The notes: generated by a model not told the origin, from the letters alone. Positions 11,809-26,443 are shown, counted from the stretch's first letter. The stretch: 64,000 nucleotides of DNA from Rhodamnia argentea (GCF_020921035.1 NC_063158.1:25840178-25904177), one strand, 5' to 3'. Program-made: numbers and translations.

Positions 11809-12663
11809 GGGCTAGCGTTATTAGTTGCAGGGAGCTGGGGACACCGGGATGTGATGAGTTTCATGTACTTTCATGTATATCGTGAAGGAAAGATGCTGGT
11901 TTTAAGAGCTTAATGACAATGTATAATGTCTAGCTATAAAATGGATCTCCTGCCTTGTGAAAATATGGCTATCTATCTGTGTTGATCTGATGGCATTTAT
12001 TGAAAGTGGTCCTGTGATGACCCACGGAGAATGATGAAAGGAAATAATGCAAATCACTAGTACATCAAATGCAGAGGAGCCCGAGCATGAATCCTTCAAG
12101 ATGAGCGAGTATTGCATCCTCATCGTGTGTACTAGTGCTTGCACTCTGTGTTTCACGCAAGATTAATGCAAATATGATCTCTCGAGAAATCAATTCACCG
12201 GCCTAAAACTGTCGAACTCAAGTCCAGTTCATTGTACCTCCTAGTCAAAATGATATATTCAGAATACTTGAAAGGTTTGATGACATTTGAACAAAATAAG
12301 CTAGGCATTTTTAAGGAAAAAAAAAGCTATATTTTTTTTCATTTATTAGAGAATTCGACTAGAATAGCTTATTGTTAAGAAGAGCATGCATATGCCAACG
12401 CCATGTACGGATAGGACCACTTAATTGACCAAACTTATAATACATGCCGAGCTGATATCCTGTCAACATGGTTACGACCCTTTGCTAGTGAGGGAAGAAC
12501 TCGGTATGGTACAGGATACGGGCACAATTATGTCCGTTTTGTGGGAAGGAGTTGAAAAGCGACATTAGGAATCATTGAGCAGATAACCTTTGGATGGAAA
12601 TCGAAATACATCTTGAAAATACTGCCGGTGCACGGGTTTTCTGTATGTGCATTAGCTTTCATC
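11809..12663. other. Spacer between converging genes
   Basis: RAMP4 (plus) and the gar2-like gene (minus) converge here. The sequence presumably holds both 3' UTRs. No gene, RNA or clear repeat is visible. Confidence 0.5.
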
Positions 12664-15274
12664 TTATCTGCGACCTGCGCGGGCCATTCGGTTGGTGGTA
12701 CAAGGTTTCTGGCAGCAATCAGAACTTTTGGACAACTTCCTGGGACAAGGGTTGAAACCAGCTTCATAGAATGTCCCTATATTCCCGTCAGAGAAGCCGA
12801 CACATCTTGAAGAACTATACTCTAGTTCCTCTTTAAATTCCTGCAAAATTGTGGCGATTCCTGAATGAAATCAAACGATATTTCTCGGCATTCTCTATCA
12901 AAAGATACGTAAAAATGAGATTCGAAACTAGTATATGAGATAAAGAGTTTTCACCAACGATCCTGTCTTGCCATTATTGGGAGTTAAACAAGGATTCAAG
13001 TCCTTGAGGAACAAGTCATCTGGACTACCAGGGGCTGTTGCTTCACTGGAGCTAAACTGCTGAATGAAAAGATGTTTAATTCCTGTTATTGAAGAAAATA
13101 TAGCGAATGCAGAAGCTAGGAGAAATAAATACAGAAACAGGCCGAAGGAAAAGAAGCCACATGAAAATCCAGCATGCTATGAACTTTACCAAAGAATTAG
13201 CTGCCTCTTCATGGTTGTATATAGGAGTCCTCGGGGAGCTGCCAATCTGGTGTTGAAAACATGCCTTAGCAGAATATGTATCCGCCTTCACCTGCTCAAG
13301 CAAAGTCAATTCTCCATCAGTGTTGATGTATGCTTGACCACAAGCACCGTTTTAACAAATAAGAAAGCACATGAATTTCCAAATGAAGCGTCTGATAGAA
13401 ACATCATCTAGACTATATATAACGGAAACTCATGTCCATAACAACATGGAATGAGAATCCAGAGAGATACATGACATACTCTCCTCTTAAAAGGGTGGTC
13501 AGATAATACCCATGTTAGAAATTGAAGAAAACCTTTTACTTCATGAGCAAGAATTATTTTCACGCAAATGATTAACGGTGGAAGAAATTGTTCCAAGAAT
13601 AAGTACAAACTATGACTTCAACGACCACAAGGATAAACTTCATCACACAGAACAGAAGTCTTAAATTTCTAATCATACCCATGAATTAATCTGAATCCAA
13701 GGTGATCCCACTATATAAAACCAGCAGAAGTCAAAGCCATGGTACCTCAGCGAGATCATCTGCAAGGCATTGGAGCTGACCAGTGAGAGAAGTGACCTGC
13801 TTCTGTAGAGCAGGGATTATCATTTTGGCTTGCCTTAATTCTGTCCCTTGCTTCTCCAATTGTTCTTGAAGCTCATTATTTGTCACCTCAGGGAAAAGCA
13901 CCGCGCTCTTTAATGCCTTGATTTCATCCCTCTGGCTCAAGCACAGATCTTTCAACTTCTCAACCTGCAAATTTGAGAGAACAGTCGATCCACATGCTCG
14001 AATTTAGTACAGGGTATAAAACCAGAAAATCGGGCTGAGGTAAATAAATTACTGCTTTTTTTTTCCTGGTTTTAACCTTTCTGGTGGATCAAGTTTGTCC
14101 TTTGATTCCAAGAGAACGTGCCGCAGGTTAGGAACTGATGTCATGAATAAAACTCACGATGAAATGTATTCATGGAGAGGAATTAAGGATCAAAGAACCA
14201 TGACAAGTTGACAACGTTTTAAAACCTTCTAAAATTCGAAGATGATCAAATCTGGGGAAACATAAAGAATCTGAAACATCGATTCAATTCAAAGTCCAAA
14301 GCCTGGTGAAACATTCAATCTAATGATTGCTAATGGTCCTGCGGTCAATTAAGTAAGAACTTCGAATCACAAAAAAAAAAAAAATTACATTTTTTCCGAA
14401 CGAATTAGATCAGAGATTATTAGAATGTACATGAAAAAAAAAATCAGATCTTAAATCTAATATCAACTCCATCCGGAAAAATCCCATGGAAAATCAAAAA
14501 GCGAATAATCATAGACGAAACGAAGAAAACAAGCAAACAAAGACTAACTTCTCTGTTCTTCTGCTCGAGCATTAACTTGAGCTCAGCGACCTCCATTTCC
14601 AACTCCTTGTTCGCGCTCAGAAGCTCTCTCTCACCCCTCAACACCATCGCCAAAGTCCGCGCGTTGATCCCTCCGCCCTTGACCTCCGTCAACGCTTTCA
14701 CACTCTCTTTCTTCACCTTCTTCTCCAATCCTCCTCCAAACAGCTTCTTCGGCAACACGCCCAGCTGATTCCTGCTCTTCGCCCCCTTCTTCAAGTCCTC
14801 CGCGATCACATCCACGGGGATCACTAGATTGGCGCTCCCTAGCTTCCCTCTCGAAGCCGCCCCCGAGGACGACTTCTTCCCCATGAACTTCTTCACCATG
14901 TCCGCGAAGTTCCGGTTCTTCGCGCCGGAGGGGAGGTCGGAGGCCTTGGTCCTGACAAGCGCGCGGGAGGAGGATGAGGACGAGGAGGCAGGCGCGAGCG
15001 CGGGAGATTTGCCCGGTTTCTGCTTGAGTTCCGTCGAGGACGACGTGGAAGAGCGCGAGTCGTAGGAGCTGTAGCGCGAGGCTGCTTTGAATGTCGCCGC
15101 CATTCTTGTTAAAGTTGCTGCATTCAAAGAGGAGAACTTGTCGCGATTCAGATGAGCATTTCTAGGGTTTCTGGAAGAAGAAGAAGAAGACGACGACGAC
15201 GAAGATCTGCACAGAGAGAGATTTTTGGAAAGAGTGAGTGACCGAGTTGAATTTGAATGAGGAAGATGGGACAC
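12664..15274 (-). CDS. Serine-rich coiled-coil protein, gar2-like (AT2G42320-like family)
   Basis: I assign this from memory of the plant 'nucleolar protein gar2-like' coiled-coil family; its molecular role is not established. Five exons on the minus strand join in phase 0: 15274-14549, 13964-13746, 13291-13190, 13059-12955 and 12840-12664, giving about 442 aa. The N-terminal 100 residues are very rich in Ser, including a run of eleven. A basic middle part contains FADMVKKFMGKK and a leucine-rich segment. From about residue 210 to 315 a coiled coil runs across the exon 1-2 border (ELEMEVAELKLMLEQKNREV, then EKLKDLCLSQRDEIKALK). The tail has PRTPIYNHEEAANSL, APGSPDDLFLKDLNPCLTP and KLSKSSDCCQ, motifs conserved in the family. 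Exon 4 has a NAGNAG-type acceptor (CAGCAG), so Gln may be included or skipped. The start is the first ATG of the long frame; an internal Met (MAATFKA) is an alternative. Confidence 0.7.
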
Positions 15275-16177
15275 GTGGCGGCCGTTGGCAGAGTTTCAGG
15301 GGCGCTGCCCGAATTCAAAAGATTTTGATGAAGCGTGAAAGGCGCGGTTTTCTATTTCGGTTTTCGTTTGATTTGCAAATTCGTCCCCAACCTTCGCCGA
15401 AATTACGAATGTGACCCAGGAAGAGTTTTTTTCCATAATTTTGTTTATATGGAAGTGGTGGACCGGGCCAGCCCGCTACTGTGAGCCGAAACTAGCCGGT
15501 TCAATTCGGATGAGTCATGCTTGTGTCAATTTCAACATTGTGCCAATCGGTTCTTTCAGCTCTATTTCAAAGTTAGGGAGCTTTTTCATCATTCTTATTC
15601 TCCTCTACCATTAGTTCTATTGTTGCATTGCCGGTTCAACCGGGAAGCTTGATCTAGTGTGGTTGTTTACTTGGCGGTATCACGTATCAGTGATTAAGCC
15701 TTCGTGACTTGTATTAGGAGCGGTCAACCTGCTTGGTTTGAGATAATGAGATTACTTACTTATCTCGAAAAGGATTGCTTATATGAAATCGAAATTGCTT
15801 CATGTGGAATGGACGAATTAGTTGTGAACTCGATGGCAAAAATCTCTCTGCATCATGTTGATAGCGCTCCCTGCTTATTCACTGGTCGATGGCGATCATG
15901 TTGGTGCTGGGGCGGTATAGGAGTCGTTTATCTTTCACTTGATGCAAACTGTACTAAATCTTTCTAGGAAAGAACAATCAAGTACTTCGAGAATGACCGA
16001 GAATCCGGTCTGGCAACTTGTCATTGTGGGGAGAGCTCCTCGGGAGTCTCAAACTGGAGTAGAGGAAGTGGGTGTGGGCTCAATGGCAGAACTTTGGTCG
16101 AGTCCTTCATCCACTCGGAGCTGCGTCTCGGAAGATCTTCCTCTTTAGAGGCGACCGCGGACCAGCTCCTGACAGTC

Positions 16178-16211
<34 letters not shown>

Positions 16212-16720
16212 CTACAGAATACAAACAGTTTAGCAATGAATGCAGCATTCCATTCCAATGTGCAGCATGTGAGGCTCAATACCCAGTTCGTTTCCAAGAA
16301 AGAAAAAATTCATCTCCTCTGAGAGGGAGGGGAGAGACTGTCTGAGTCTATTAACATTGAGAGCTGAACAGACTTGCACTATACTTCATCATCATTCTAT
16401 GAGGGTTACTATCAGAAAGGTATAAAGATCAAAGGGGCAAAAGCCGATTCAGTCGAAAGCTTCATGCCTGCTTCTGCAGCCGAGCAAAACCACGGGCTAA
16501 TAAACTGTACCTTTGAAACTGGACTACAACTTCCATTTGGATGGACCACGACTAAAATTTGTAGGGGAGTCTTGATCCTGTAGACGGTCGAAACCGCTGC
16601 TATGTTACTGTACACCGAATTTCATATAAGAAAAAGAAACAGATTAGCATCACCAGTCACCAGTCACCAACACCTTGTCTCCATATTCCCAACAAAACTG
16701 CCTCCCACCCCACTTCAGGA
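15275..16720. other. Spacer with promoter of gar2-like gene and a GA microsatellite
   Basis: Upstream of the gar2-like gene the sequence is moderately GC-rich to about 15420. The rest shows no credible gene. The stretch 16220-16720 probably includes the 3' UTR of the BAH/Agenet gene. Confidence 0.45.
16181..16209. repeat. (GA)n microsatellite
   Basis: An uninterrupted GA dinucleotide run of 29 bases. Confidence 0.9.
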
Positions 16721-19700
16721 TTAATCGAGAATAGATATCCCTTCTTCGGCAGCTTGAGTCATCAGTTCTACAGCATCTGCTATTTCAAATAACCTGTTGG
16801 CGGACTGAGGGTTCTCAATCGATGCAGTTCTTTTCTCATTGCCAACGGCAACTGTGGCAGTGCCGCTACCACCATTGCGGTTGGTAACGCCAATTGATGT
16901 TTGGACATCAGATTGGCTGAAACAGGTCTGCTTGTTCACTCCTACACTTTCTCGGAGATCATGAGATGCAGATAAATCAGGCAATTCTTTCTCTTCTGTG
17001 ATCACTTTTCCCTTCTTAGAGGTTGAGACGATTTTCTGAGACCCCGGTGGAGATTTGTCACAGTTAGGTGCCTCTTCAACAGGAGTACACGATGAGGACT
17101 TAATGCCAGCAGAAGAATTTGCTGATAGAAATGCATTGATGTCAGGTTTTGACTTAATGTCTACCCATCTTTGATCAACCCATTCTCTTGACACACGGAC
17201 TTTCTTTTTTTGGAATGTAGCTAGCCTGCCTTCGCCTAAAATAATGGCAGAAAAGAAACATTATTTAGCCAAAAAAGCTTAGCGGATTTACACAATCACA
17301 AATTAGTTCCTAAACTCAGACAAATGGCAATTTACACATGAATTCCAAGATTCAGAAACAAAGTAAGGGCAACCCATCAAGAGTTTGCTAGATTCGAGCA
17401 TACCTGGGAAATAAACCTCCAGACTATTCTTTCCAGAGACTTTAAGTCGAGTCACAACACCTTCCCACCAACCATCACACCACCACGCATCTACTGCCAT
17501 CCCAACCTCAAACTTACAGTCACTAGAATTCTTGGGAGGGCGTGGCCGAATTGTTTGTCGGCCTGGGCACCGCATGCCCAATTTATCAGGAGAAGCCACC
17601 TTGACTGCAGGAACCCATTCCTGTGATCAAGAAACACGGAATTCATTTGCTTTTTCTAAACTTTAGTTCGACATTTGATATGAATCGTTAATGACCAGAA
17701 AATGCTCACATTCCGGTAATACAGCTATATATCTCTAGCAAATGCTACTGCTAGCTTGGAGTTTCAACTAGAATAAAATAGTTAGATTGTCAACTAATTC
17801 TACATGATGCATGATTAGCCTATTCTCTATGCTGGAAGACACAAGCCCCATGTCAAAATGCCCCAGCACGAGCATACTGACTCATTAACACCAATGTCTC
17901 CTACTTCCAGTTCAGAAGAAGTATCTAAAAAAAAAAAAAAGTTAAGATATTCAGACGATTCCATACCTCGAGTTTAGCAAAATCATCTGCATCCAGTAGA
18001 TCATCGTACTTCACTTTCAGACGCTTCTCCGACATTTGTATGATTTGGCATCTAAACCAGCAGCCTCGAATACCACTGTCTTGGCAAAGCAGCTCTATCT
18101 TATCGTTAACCCTAAACGAAAAGGGAACTTCGGGTTTCGCGGTCAAAATTTTGATGCCCGTGTTTTTCCTTGGCAACTTTAATTTCAGCTTAGGGTATGC
18201 CGATGGAGTCTGGCTCCGGGGTTCTGAAATTTTAATGCCCGAACCACCACTTCCATCAATGGCCTTGCCCTCTTCCTTATCCTCCCCATTCTTATTGGGG
18301 ACCATATTTTTGGTCTTACAGACAAAAGAACTATCAAGACAAGACAAAATTGCTTGGCTCGGGTAGCCACGTAATTTAGCGAGTGAAAAGGGCTTGACCT
18401 TATTGTTCTTAAACTGCCTCGAGCACATGTATATTCCAGCAGCTGAGGCCTGTGAAGCAGAAGCCACGCACTTTTCATAGTGCTGTGCAGTCAAAACCGC
18501 TGCTGGACCCTCAACACATTCGGCACTGATCATCTGAACATAAGGTGTTATAAGAACTTCCCTGGGATGCAAGTTCAACTGAGGAATTACATGCTGAACT
18601 TCCTCATTCTGGTAAAACCAGCGCACTTTCACCTTTTTCAGTCCTTTCTTATCCTCGTACATATCTTCCACATAGCCAAGGTATAGACAACCTTCTTCGG
18701 CCATGATCAGTGCAAAAGAATGGATCTGAAAATTAAAGGGTTGAAATCTTAAGGAGAAGAAAGTCCATATTTTCTATGACAAAATAAACAAGGTTGATGG
18801 ATGGGCTCACGGCAATAAATTAGCTTTTGGAAGAAGTGCAGAGACTTACAGCAATGGTGATATCTTTTCTGTGAAAAGCTGGATAATGTGTGAGCTGTTT
18901 AGCACAAACCCAAGCAACACCAGCCCACTCAATCTCTTGGTCTATAGCTTTCAATTTCCTAGGAGGCTGAATCAATGATGTGAAATTCTTTAACATAGGA
19001 AATCTCTAGGGCAACAAATCACAGTAATCTAGCAGGCTAAACTCTAGCTTTCACAAGCAAAAAACATACTCACCACAGTTTCATAGGAAACCAGAGCTTC
19101 AACTGCGTCGTCAGTCTCTGAATCTGCATGAATAATCCAATCTTGTCAGAAAAATTCAGGACCCAGATAAAAGCACCATGTTCACTCATAGAATTGCAGA
19201 GCATAAAGGTAACTCCTACTTCACATAAATATCTCAACCAGACAGAAGAAAAACACAACCACCGACACTAAATACCCTATGCAAAAAAAGGGAATTATAA
19301 TTTCCATCTCATAGTGATTTGATTGACCAAAAGACAATAAACCATAACAATAAAGGTGCAAAGAGCATCATACCGACACTGACAGTCTCGTCATCATACA
19401 ATTAAACAGTGTAAGCTACCCAACTGGCATCATCCATGGGTTTAACAAATAGCTCGATGAGACAAAAATCAAGACACTGAACATGACAAACATCGCCCTT
19501 GTCAAAGCATGCTCCACTATAATAAAGCATTTTGAGCAGAATTTAACTTTCATTGAGGAGCTACAATAAAAAAATCTCAAGACATGCACACACAGGGAGA
19601 AGATGGAGGTGTTTGCGTACTTAAGTTATCTGAAAGGGTCAAATGATTATTCTATCTGAGCGCTAATGAGCAGACCAAAGTTTGTAATGGAGAAATAGAG

Positions 19701-22700
19701 GAAAAAAATATCAATTAACAAAGAGTGCTTGCAGTTTGGCTAGGCCAGTACACAAATGCACAAGGACACACACAGGTGTAGACACCGAACACAAAAAAAG
19801 TCAGACAAAAACACAAGCATGCAAAACAAAGCACAAGACCAATGTCATGGGCAGGCAACGATAAGCAGGCACCACGCCACCAGACACAGATGCACCAAAC
19901 AATGTCTCAAACCGAAGGCTACTCAAGAGTGCCATAGAGTGAACCCTAAGGCAACACTGGCCCTTTTTGAGTCCGTGATGAAAAAAATCCTGGGGTAGGA
20001 TTCAACACTCAGCATCAGTAGTTCTTCCAAAGAGTGCAAGTTGATCGAGATGGACCAAAATGAAACAAGTGGCAGTACTTATGATGCTTCGTGTCAGATC
20101 TCACATGCATGACCAATAAATGCATTGGCATTTTCCTCTCTACGCGACAACCCCCCAAACCTCTCTCTCTCTATTGGCACTTTAATACAAAATATGGGAG
20201 TAATAGCATCATCATAACAAAAATCTACCTCTCTAAAGGCGTGTTTAAAATCGAAATCGACCAGCTTTCTAATATCATTAATAGCATCCATTCTACAAGG
20301 AAAAGTTTAGCATAATCATGGGCGAACTGCTCCATAGATCACGCCGACCCAGATAAGGATCAACAAACTATAGAACTACCAAACTACAAACAATTATCGA
20401 ACAACAGAGTAGTGAGCTATATGCATTAAATATGTACAACAAGCTCATAATACCTTCTTGGGATTTGTTACCCAGATAGATCTATGCAATCACATGATGA
20501 ACTAGACTCTTGAAGGATATCATAGGACTCTTTTCGGAAAACCACCAGCTAATCAATCAAAATCTATCAAATAGAATGAAAAGTTCATTGGAAATTTTTC
20601 AAAAGTCCATCATAAAAGTGAATAAATTCCAGTACCAAAAGGCAAAAGTAGGCAAAGCCGATGCACAACATCAGTTTGCATAGCAAAGAAAGGATCTGTA
20701 AAATCGACAAACAATAGCGTGAAGCAAGAGCAAACAAATAATTTGTAATTGGAGAAATTGATGATACCCATTTCATAACAGCAGTCAGCGTGCTTCATTG
20801 AAGAACTCATCACAGAAGACCTCTCTCTCTCTCTCCTCTCCAGACAAAAGAAAATTTTGATTCTGATCAAAGAACAGTTGTAGCACAAACTTAAAAAGCT
20901 TGCAAAAGACACATGAGTGCAGCTCATTTCCCAGAGAGTTTAATATAATCTCTTCTGTAATATTGGCAAAAAATCTCTTCAAAACGGCAACTATATAAAT
21001 GCGGTCCTTAAGGAAAACAGCTAACAGTCATGACAAGATTTCACGGTAAGTCAATAAACGTCCCATATCCAATAATCTCTTCCCTCCCTGGTGCCATAGG
21101 CACATGTGCACTTGACTACATACTAGAAAAACTTAGCACCCGAAAAGACAAAGACGAAATTAATACAAAGGGGACACGGAGAAGACTCATCTTCCATAAT
21201 TGTACTGCATGAACAGAATCTTCTGCATCTACACATAATAAGCAAGCAAATCACTAGTCCGCTCTTTAGTAATTGAGTGTGCATGTAATGGTAGCTCACT
21301 AAACTCCGCACGTAAGCATATGCAGGGATCTTAACATCACAGTTCAAGGTTATGAGCCTCGAAACAAGGAAGACCACTCAGCCCATGATGCATAACCATC
21401 ATATAAGTCAAGGGTCCACATCATTATCATATGCAGGACCACTACACCATGGAGGCTTTAAACAAATAACCTCTTCAGTAACATAACAAATAGGTAGTAT
21501 TAAGTAGATATGTATCTTCATTTCACGGTGATCAATGCAATGTGAATCTCCTGTTTAAATACTAAAATGATTCTGAAGCAGGAACAACCAGGTGATAAGG
21601 CTTCCTATTGCTGCTGCTGCTGTGGTCCTCGAAGAATGTAGTATTGCGGATGATGGGTTTTCACAATTTTTAGGCAATTCTACATTTTAAGCAATTCAAT
21701 TCCTAAAGACAGAAATGACACTAAGAATATCCCAAAGCGAAATACTGAGTGATTCACATCATTCAAAGTCCACAAAAACACAATTCTTGAGATGAATAGT
21801 GTAATTACCAGTAACACAAGGGCCAGTGGAGCATTCAAGAGTAAAGACAGTGAGAACCTTTTGCAAAAAATAGCTTAAAATAAAAGGAGAAATTCAAAAT
21901 TTACTCCAGTAACAGTGTTTTATTGCAATATCACCAAATGAAAAATGGATATTAGGTGGACAACTTCCTTGGAGATACATCTGCCCAACATGGTAAGACT
22001 ATGTGATAGCAAGCTGACTACGTTATAATGATGGATTACTAATTGCCAACACTCTAATGAGACTATATGATAATTATCTTCATCAGCTTTCTTATTTTCA
22101 AGAAGGTGACAGGAAACTACTCCTACAAAATTTGACAAGATCCAGAAGTCAAATTCGTATCGCACTCCCTTAGAATGCTTCCATCCAGCAAACGGTCCAA
22201 TTGAAGTATATACATATCACCTAGGGATGATTAAGATCCTTCCTCAAACCCAGCATCATAAAAGAAGTGCAATTCTCAACACTATGATTATAGCGTCTTT
22301 CGCTTTCTCCCTCCCACTTCACTTTCATCTTCGTTATTTGGGTTTGAACGGCATTAGCTCCTTACTTAAATAGAGTAATCATCACCCTCCTTAACTATCA
22401 ACTCCACTATTTTGGTCTTCGGCAAATGCATATCACTTTAAGCGATGGTCCTTTAACACCTAAAAAATCTGATGCTGACACATGTGCTAATCTGGAAAAT
22501 CTCCCGAAGGTTATATAGCCAAAAAATGGTCACTTAATGCGAATAACTCAAATTGGTGATGCTCAAACATTTATTATGAAACAACCCCCAAAAAAGTCAT
22601 TTTTAATGTCCTTAACCAGACATTGCCACCCCATTATCCAGAGAGATGAGAGGATGTTTACCTCAGTCTCGAACATAATTGGACATATTAAAGTTTACAA

Positions 22701-23498
22701 ATGATAATGATGCAAGAACCACGATTAGCCAATGAAATGTGATTGTCAAAATTCTAGATAAATGAAAATAATGTTGCACAGTTATAATGATTTTCAAAGG
22801 CTAACTCCACCATTATGAGCTCATTCCAAGGACAGTAACAATTCTCAAAGGAAGGGTAGATTTTTTAGACCTTCTTTCTTCGAGCACGTGTGCTCAATAT
22901 AAAGTAAGAAGACATGTATGGGTTCTCTATTGAATTGACTACAGCATCTAGCGGTGAGTAATTTACACTAGGAATGCGGAAACATAAATGTCCTGAACCT
23001 GCCTCTCCACACGACCGTGTTTTACCTCTATATTATTCTGAAGAGAGGGTTTGCAAAACTATCATGGCATCACATATCACAATTCACATACTAGCCAAAG
23101 AAGCTTGACCTATGAACTCATTTGTTGGAAACCAACTTGTACAAACAATTGATATAACAATGCGAGGGAAACAAATGGCATTTAGAAAACATTGAGCACT
23201 CATAGAACATACTTGAAACCAATGAGGCGAGCAATTCCACGACTTCTCTTCTAGCTCGCCACTTTTTGTACCCTTTGATCAACCCATTGGACCCGTATAA
23301 CTGCACAAAATCATCCGTCGCGATATACATCATGTGCCTAATGCTCCTTTCAGTCCCAACAACTGCCAGCAACGAATTCCCCGATGCATCCTTCAAGTAA
23401 AAATGCACCACCCTGTTGCCTCGTTCGGCACATATGATCCGCTCCTCCCATGCCACGAAACCATCCTTATCGTCAGACATCCTGAACCTCTTGACCAT
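16721..23498 (-). CDS. BAH- and Agenet-domain chromatin protein
   Basis: BAH and Agenet (Tudor-like) domains bind histone tails and nucleosomes, so a nuclear chromatin-reader role is likely; its targets are unknown. Six exons on the minus strand: 23498-23213, 19123-19074, 18966-18850, 18725-17967, 17620-17404 and 17235-16721, giving 647 aa. Phases close only with the AA|GTATGT donor of exon 1. Residues 1-95 form a conserved N-terminal block ([20 protein letters not shown], later [13 protein letters not shown]). Residues about 125-235 match a BAH domain ([42 protein letters not shown]). Residues about 350-520 look like paired Agenet/Tudor modules ([38 protein letters not shown]), followed by [12 protein letters not shown] and a polar tail. 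Intron 1 is 4089 nt, far longer than the others, and holds no gene I can support. A non-coding first exon probably lies at 24050-23995 (donor GATACCG|GTGAGA). I recognise the domain pair as in Arabidopsis agenet/BAH proteins such as AT1G68580. Confidence 0.88.
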
Positions 23499-24078
23499 CA
23501 CAAGGGTTTCACTTCAACCTCAAGACATAAAAAAAAAAAAAAAAATATTCCCTCAATTCAGGTCTACTTAATCAAACCCCTTCAGTTGGACCACCAACAC
23601 ACGCTTGGGAAAGACAACCACAAAACCCTAATATCACTTCAACCACTCCTAAAACCTTCAGCCCACGTACAAACCAAACAAGAAAAACGAAGCCCGTTTC
23701 AAGCCCCTGATAACAAAAGCTTGCTCTAGCGTCAACACAGACAAAGCAGTCGAAAAACAATCACGGGTCGGAGAAAAATCACGAGGCTGAGAAAGAGAAC
23801 GAGCAAGAACGGACAGAACTCACAGGTTTTCAGAGACATAAAAACCGAGTTAACGAAGCTAGCGCCGCGCAAATTAGACACCCCTCCCAGACAGCTCCGA
23901 AGACGAGATAATGAGAGTGATCGAAGAGGGGAAAAAGGCGTCGTCCGGTCAAGAACGACCCAGATAAAGCGAGAGAAAACTGAAGGGTCTCACCGGTATC
24001 AAAGGAACAAGAAGGAAAAAAGGAGACATCTTTGACACCAGCCCAGCACACAGAGAACAACAATGGGCGCTGTAATGT

Positions 24079-24087
24079 GTTATATAG
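24079..24087 (-). promoter_or_regulatory. TATA box of the BAH/Agenet gene
   Basis: The minus strand reads CTATATAAC here, about 30 bases before a plausible transcription start near 24050. It is upstream of the likely non-coding first exon. Confidence 0.5.
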
Positions 24088-25402
24088 TCTGGCCGCCGCA
24101 TGCCCAGAGAGTAAGGGGGGAGAGAAACGAGCGAGAAGTGGGGATTTGGGTTTAAGAGACAATCGCAATCCGCCAAATTCGGCAGGGGAGATAGAGATTG
24201 AAGTAAGCCGACCGCAGCGACGCGAAGAAGGAAAAAATTCGAGCATCGTTGCACAATCAGCTAAGCATTAACGATTAACGAGCGAAAAAAGAAGAGGAAT
24301 TTTTTATTTATTTTTATTTTTTTTTGCGGTTTACGGAGCAAGGCAAAGTGGCCAGGAGACGACAAAAACCTTTCCCATGCACCGGTTTTGTGTTAGGTGA
24401 GGGAAAAACTTGGCCTGAAATTCGGACGCAGAAAAGTATTTTATCAAACGAAAACATCTGCTTTCGATTTCTAGAGCAATTTTCGCCGTCTACAGACATC
24501 CTTCGAAAAACACAATTTTTTCTCAATAACAAGTTGCATAGGAAAGGTTTGCTCAGGATGTTTTCTGAGGCCGATGCGATTTTGTATTTTTGTACTTGCG
24601 CCCGATGATTATTGCATCGCTAAAACTCCATGCATGGCGGAGGTGTATCGTGGTAGTAGTTGGTAGGTTGGTTTCGACGACTATCGATTCTACTGGTATG
24701 TAATATGGAAGCATGATAAGCAGACGAAGGCAACGGTATCGATTGGTGAGCGGTGATTGGCAGTCAAAAACGATTATTGAATGCTTTTAGAGAAATCGAT
24801 TTTCTGGCGATAGCCATGGCCACGATGATTATACGATGAGCATCATTAAGAGGAGGTGCCAATGGTAGTTAGGCAATGATGATGGCTGGTGCTGATGCTA
24901 CTAAATATGGTAGTTTTGTGATCGATAATGTCAAGAATGGAAATCACGACGGTTATACATTGCTTATCGAAATAGTGTAATTTATGTTAACACTGTTCTT
25001 CAAGTAAATGGTACAAACTTTAATTATGATTGTTTTGTTAGCAATAGCATTATCCTTAATATCAACAACTATTAATCGACAAAAAGAAGTTTGCTATTTG
25101 TCGATACTTCGTGGTGACTTTACAAAATTGTCCCTCTAGATAAAATCGTGCTATGCTCAAGTGAAGTTGTTGCCTTTCGTTGACGCCTTTAGTTGGCTAC
25201 TATGGTATACTTAGTCGGGAGCTCGAGGAGACAGTGGTTTATCTTGTGGCCGATCTCAGAGCTCGCTTCTCTCCAACACGTGAACCTATTTGATACAAAA
25301 CTATATGAACGACTCAATATTTTTCAATTTGGTGATTTCATCGATGATTTTATTATTCATGTACATTATCCTTCCATTTAGAAGCATCTCAAATTTAAAT
25401 TG

Positions 25403-26200
25403 CGGCTCCTATACTATTTTGTACTTTTAGGAATGTTTTAATTCGGTCCCTAGATCGTGTTTTTTTTTTTTTTTTGCAATACCATAAGTCTTCATACCAA
25501 TGTTTTTTTTTATTTGGAAATGTCCCTATACAATTGATTGATAAGGTTTTAAGTTCGGTTTTTCATAATCTATCCCAAATGAGACTTAAAATGATGTTGT
25601 CTACAGTTAAATACATGGTACGCATGCGTGGTCTTAAAGTTCATATTGATGGATTTATTAATAATTAAATGTGTTTCTGTAAGAATTACTTAATAATGTC
25701 ATTTAAATTTGACACCGGATACTAACAACCTTCCCACAACATAAACGGGAATCAATTTGATATGGACTTGTTCATAACACAATAATTCAAAGATTTCTAA
25801 TAACCTATCTAAGTATTTTGCCTATAAAATATTGAGTTAAAAGTTATGGTATAGTATGTAAATACTATCTAATTTTTGTCTAAAAGTAGTCCTAGCTATA
25901 TAGATCTATGCTATAGCCCGAAAAGATATAAAAGTATAATGAAAATGAGGATGTTAAGTTGCATAGGATGAAATCATTCATTTTAGTTAGACTTTCAATC
26001 AGGTTGGCCACACTTATAGGATGTAGGAATTACCAATTAATACTTGATTTTGACTTGTCATTTTCATGAGATTTCGGATTAAGACATGATGGAAGGAATT
26101 AAATTCTCGTTGAGAAATAGCAGAAGGACTGACTTTGTGAATAAAATAAAGTACAAGGACTAAATTTAACATTCCTAAAAGTACATGGACCATACATCGA
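25403..26200. repeat. Fold-back element, 'tgtacttttaggaatgtt' arms
   Basis: The left arm contains tgtacttttaggaatgtttt followed by aattcggtccct. The right arm, on the opposite strand, reads tgtacttttaggaatgtt then aaatttagtccttg. The arms enclose about 650 bases without coding potential, as in a non-autonomous DNA element. The exact ends are uncertain. Confidence 0.45.
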
Positions 26201-26443
26201 CGCCACATGCTCAAGTGCAAGAACCGACTCAACATATTTCATCTACATTTGGATAAAAAAAATTCGAATTTTGTTTGTAAATTGTTACCAAATAAGTTGG
26301 GGGAATTTATGCTTTATTTATGTAAAAGTATAACTTGTGGCAAATGCATTTGGCACAATTTTTTTTTTTTCAAAGCTCTGAAGATGTTTTCAAGAATAAA
26401 TTAGAGGAAGATAGCAAAGGTAGAGTTTTTCAATTTAAAATAG

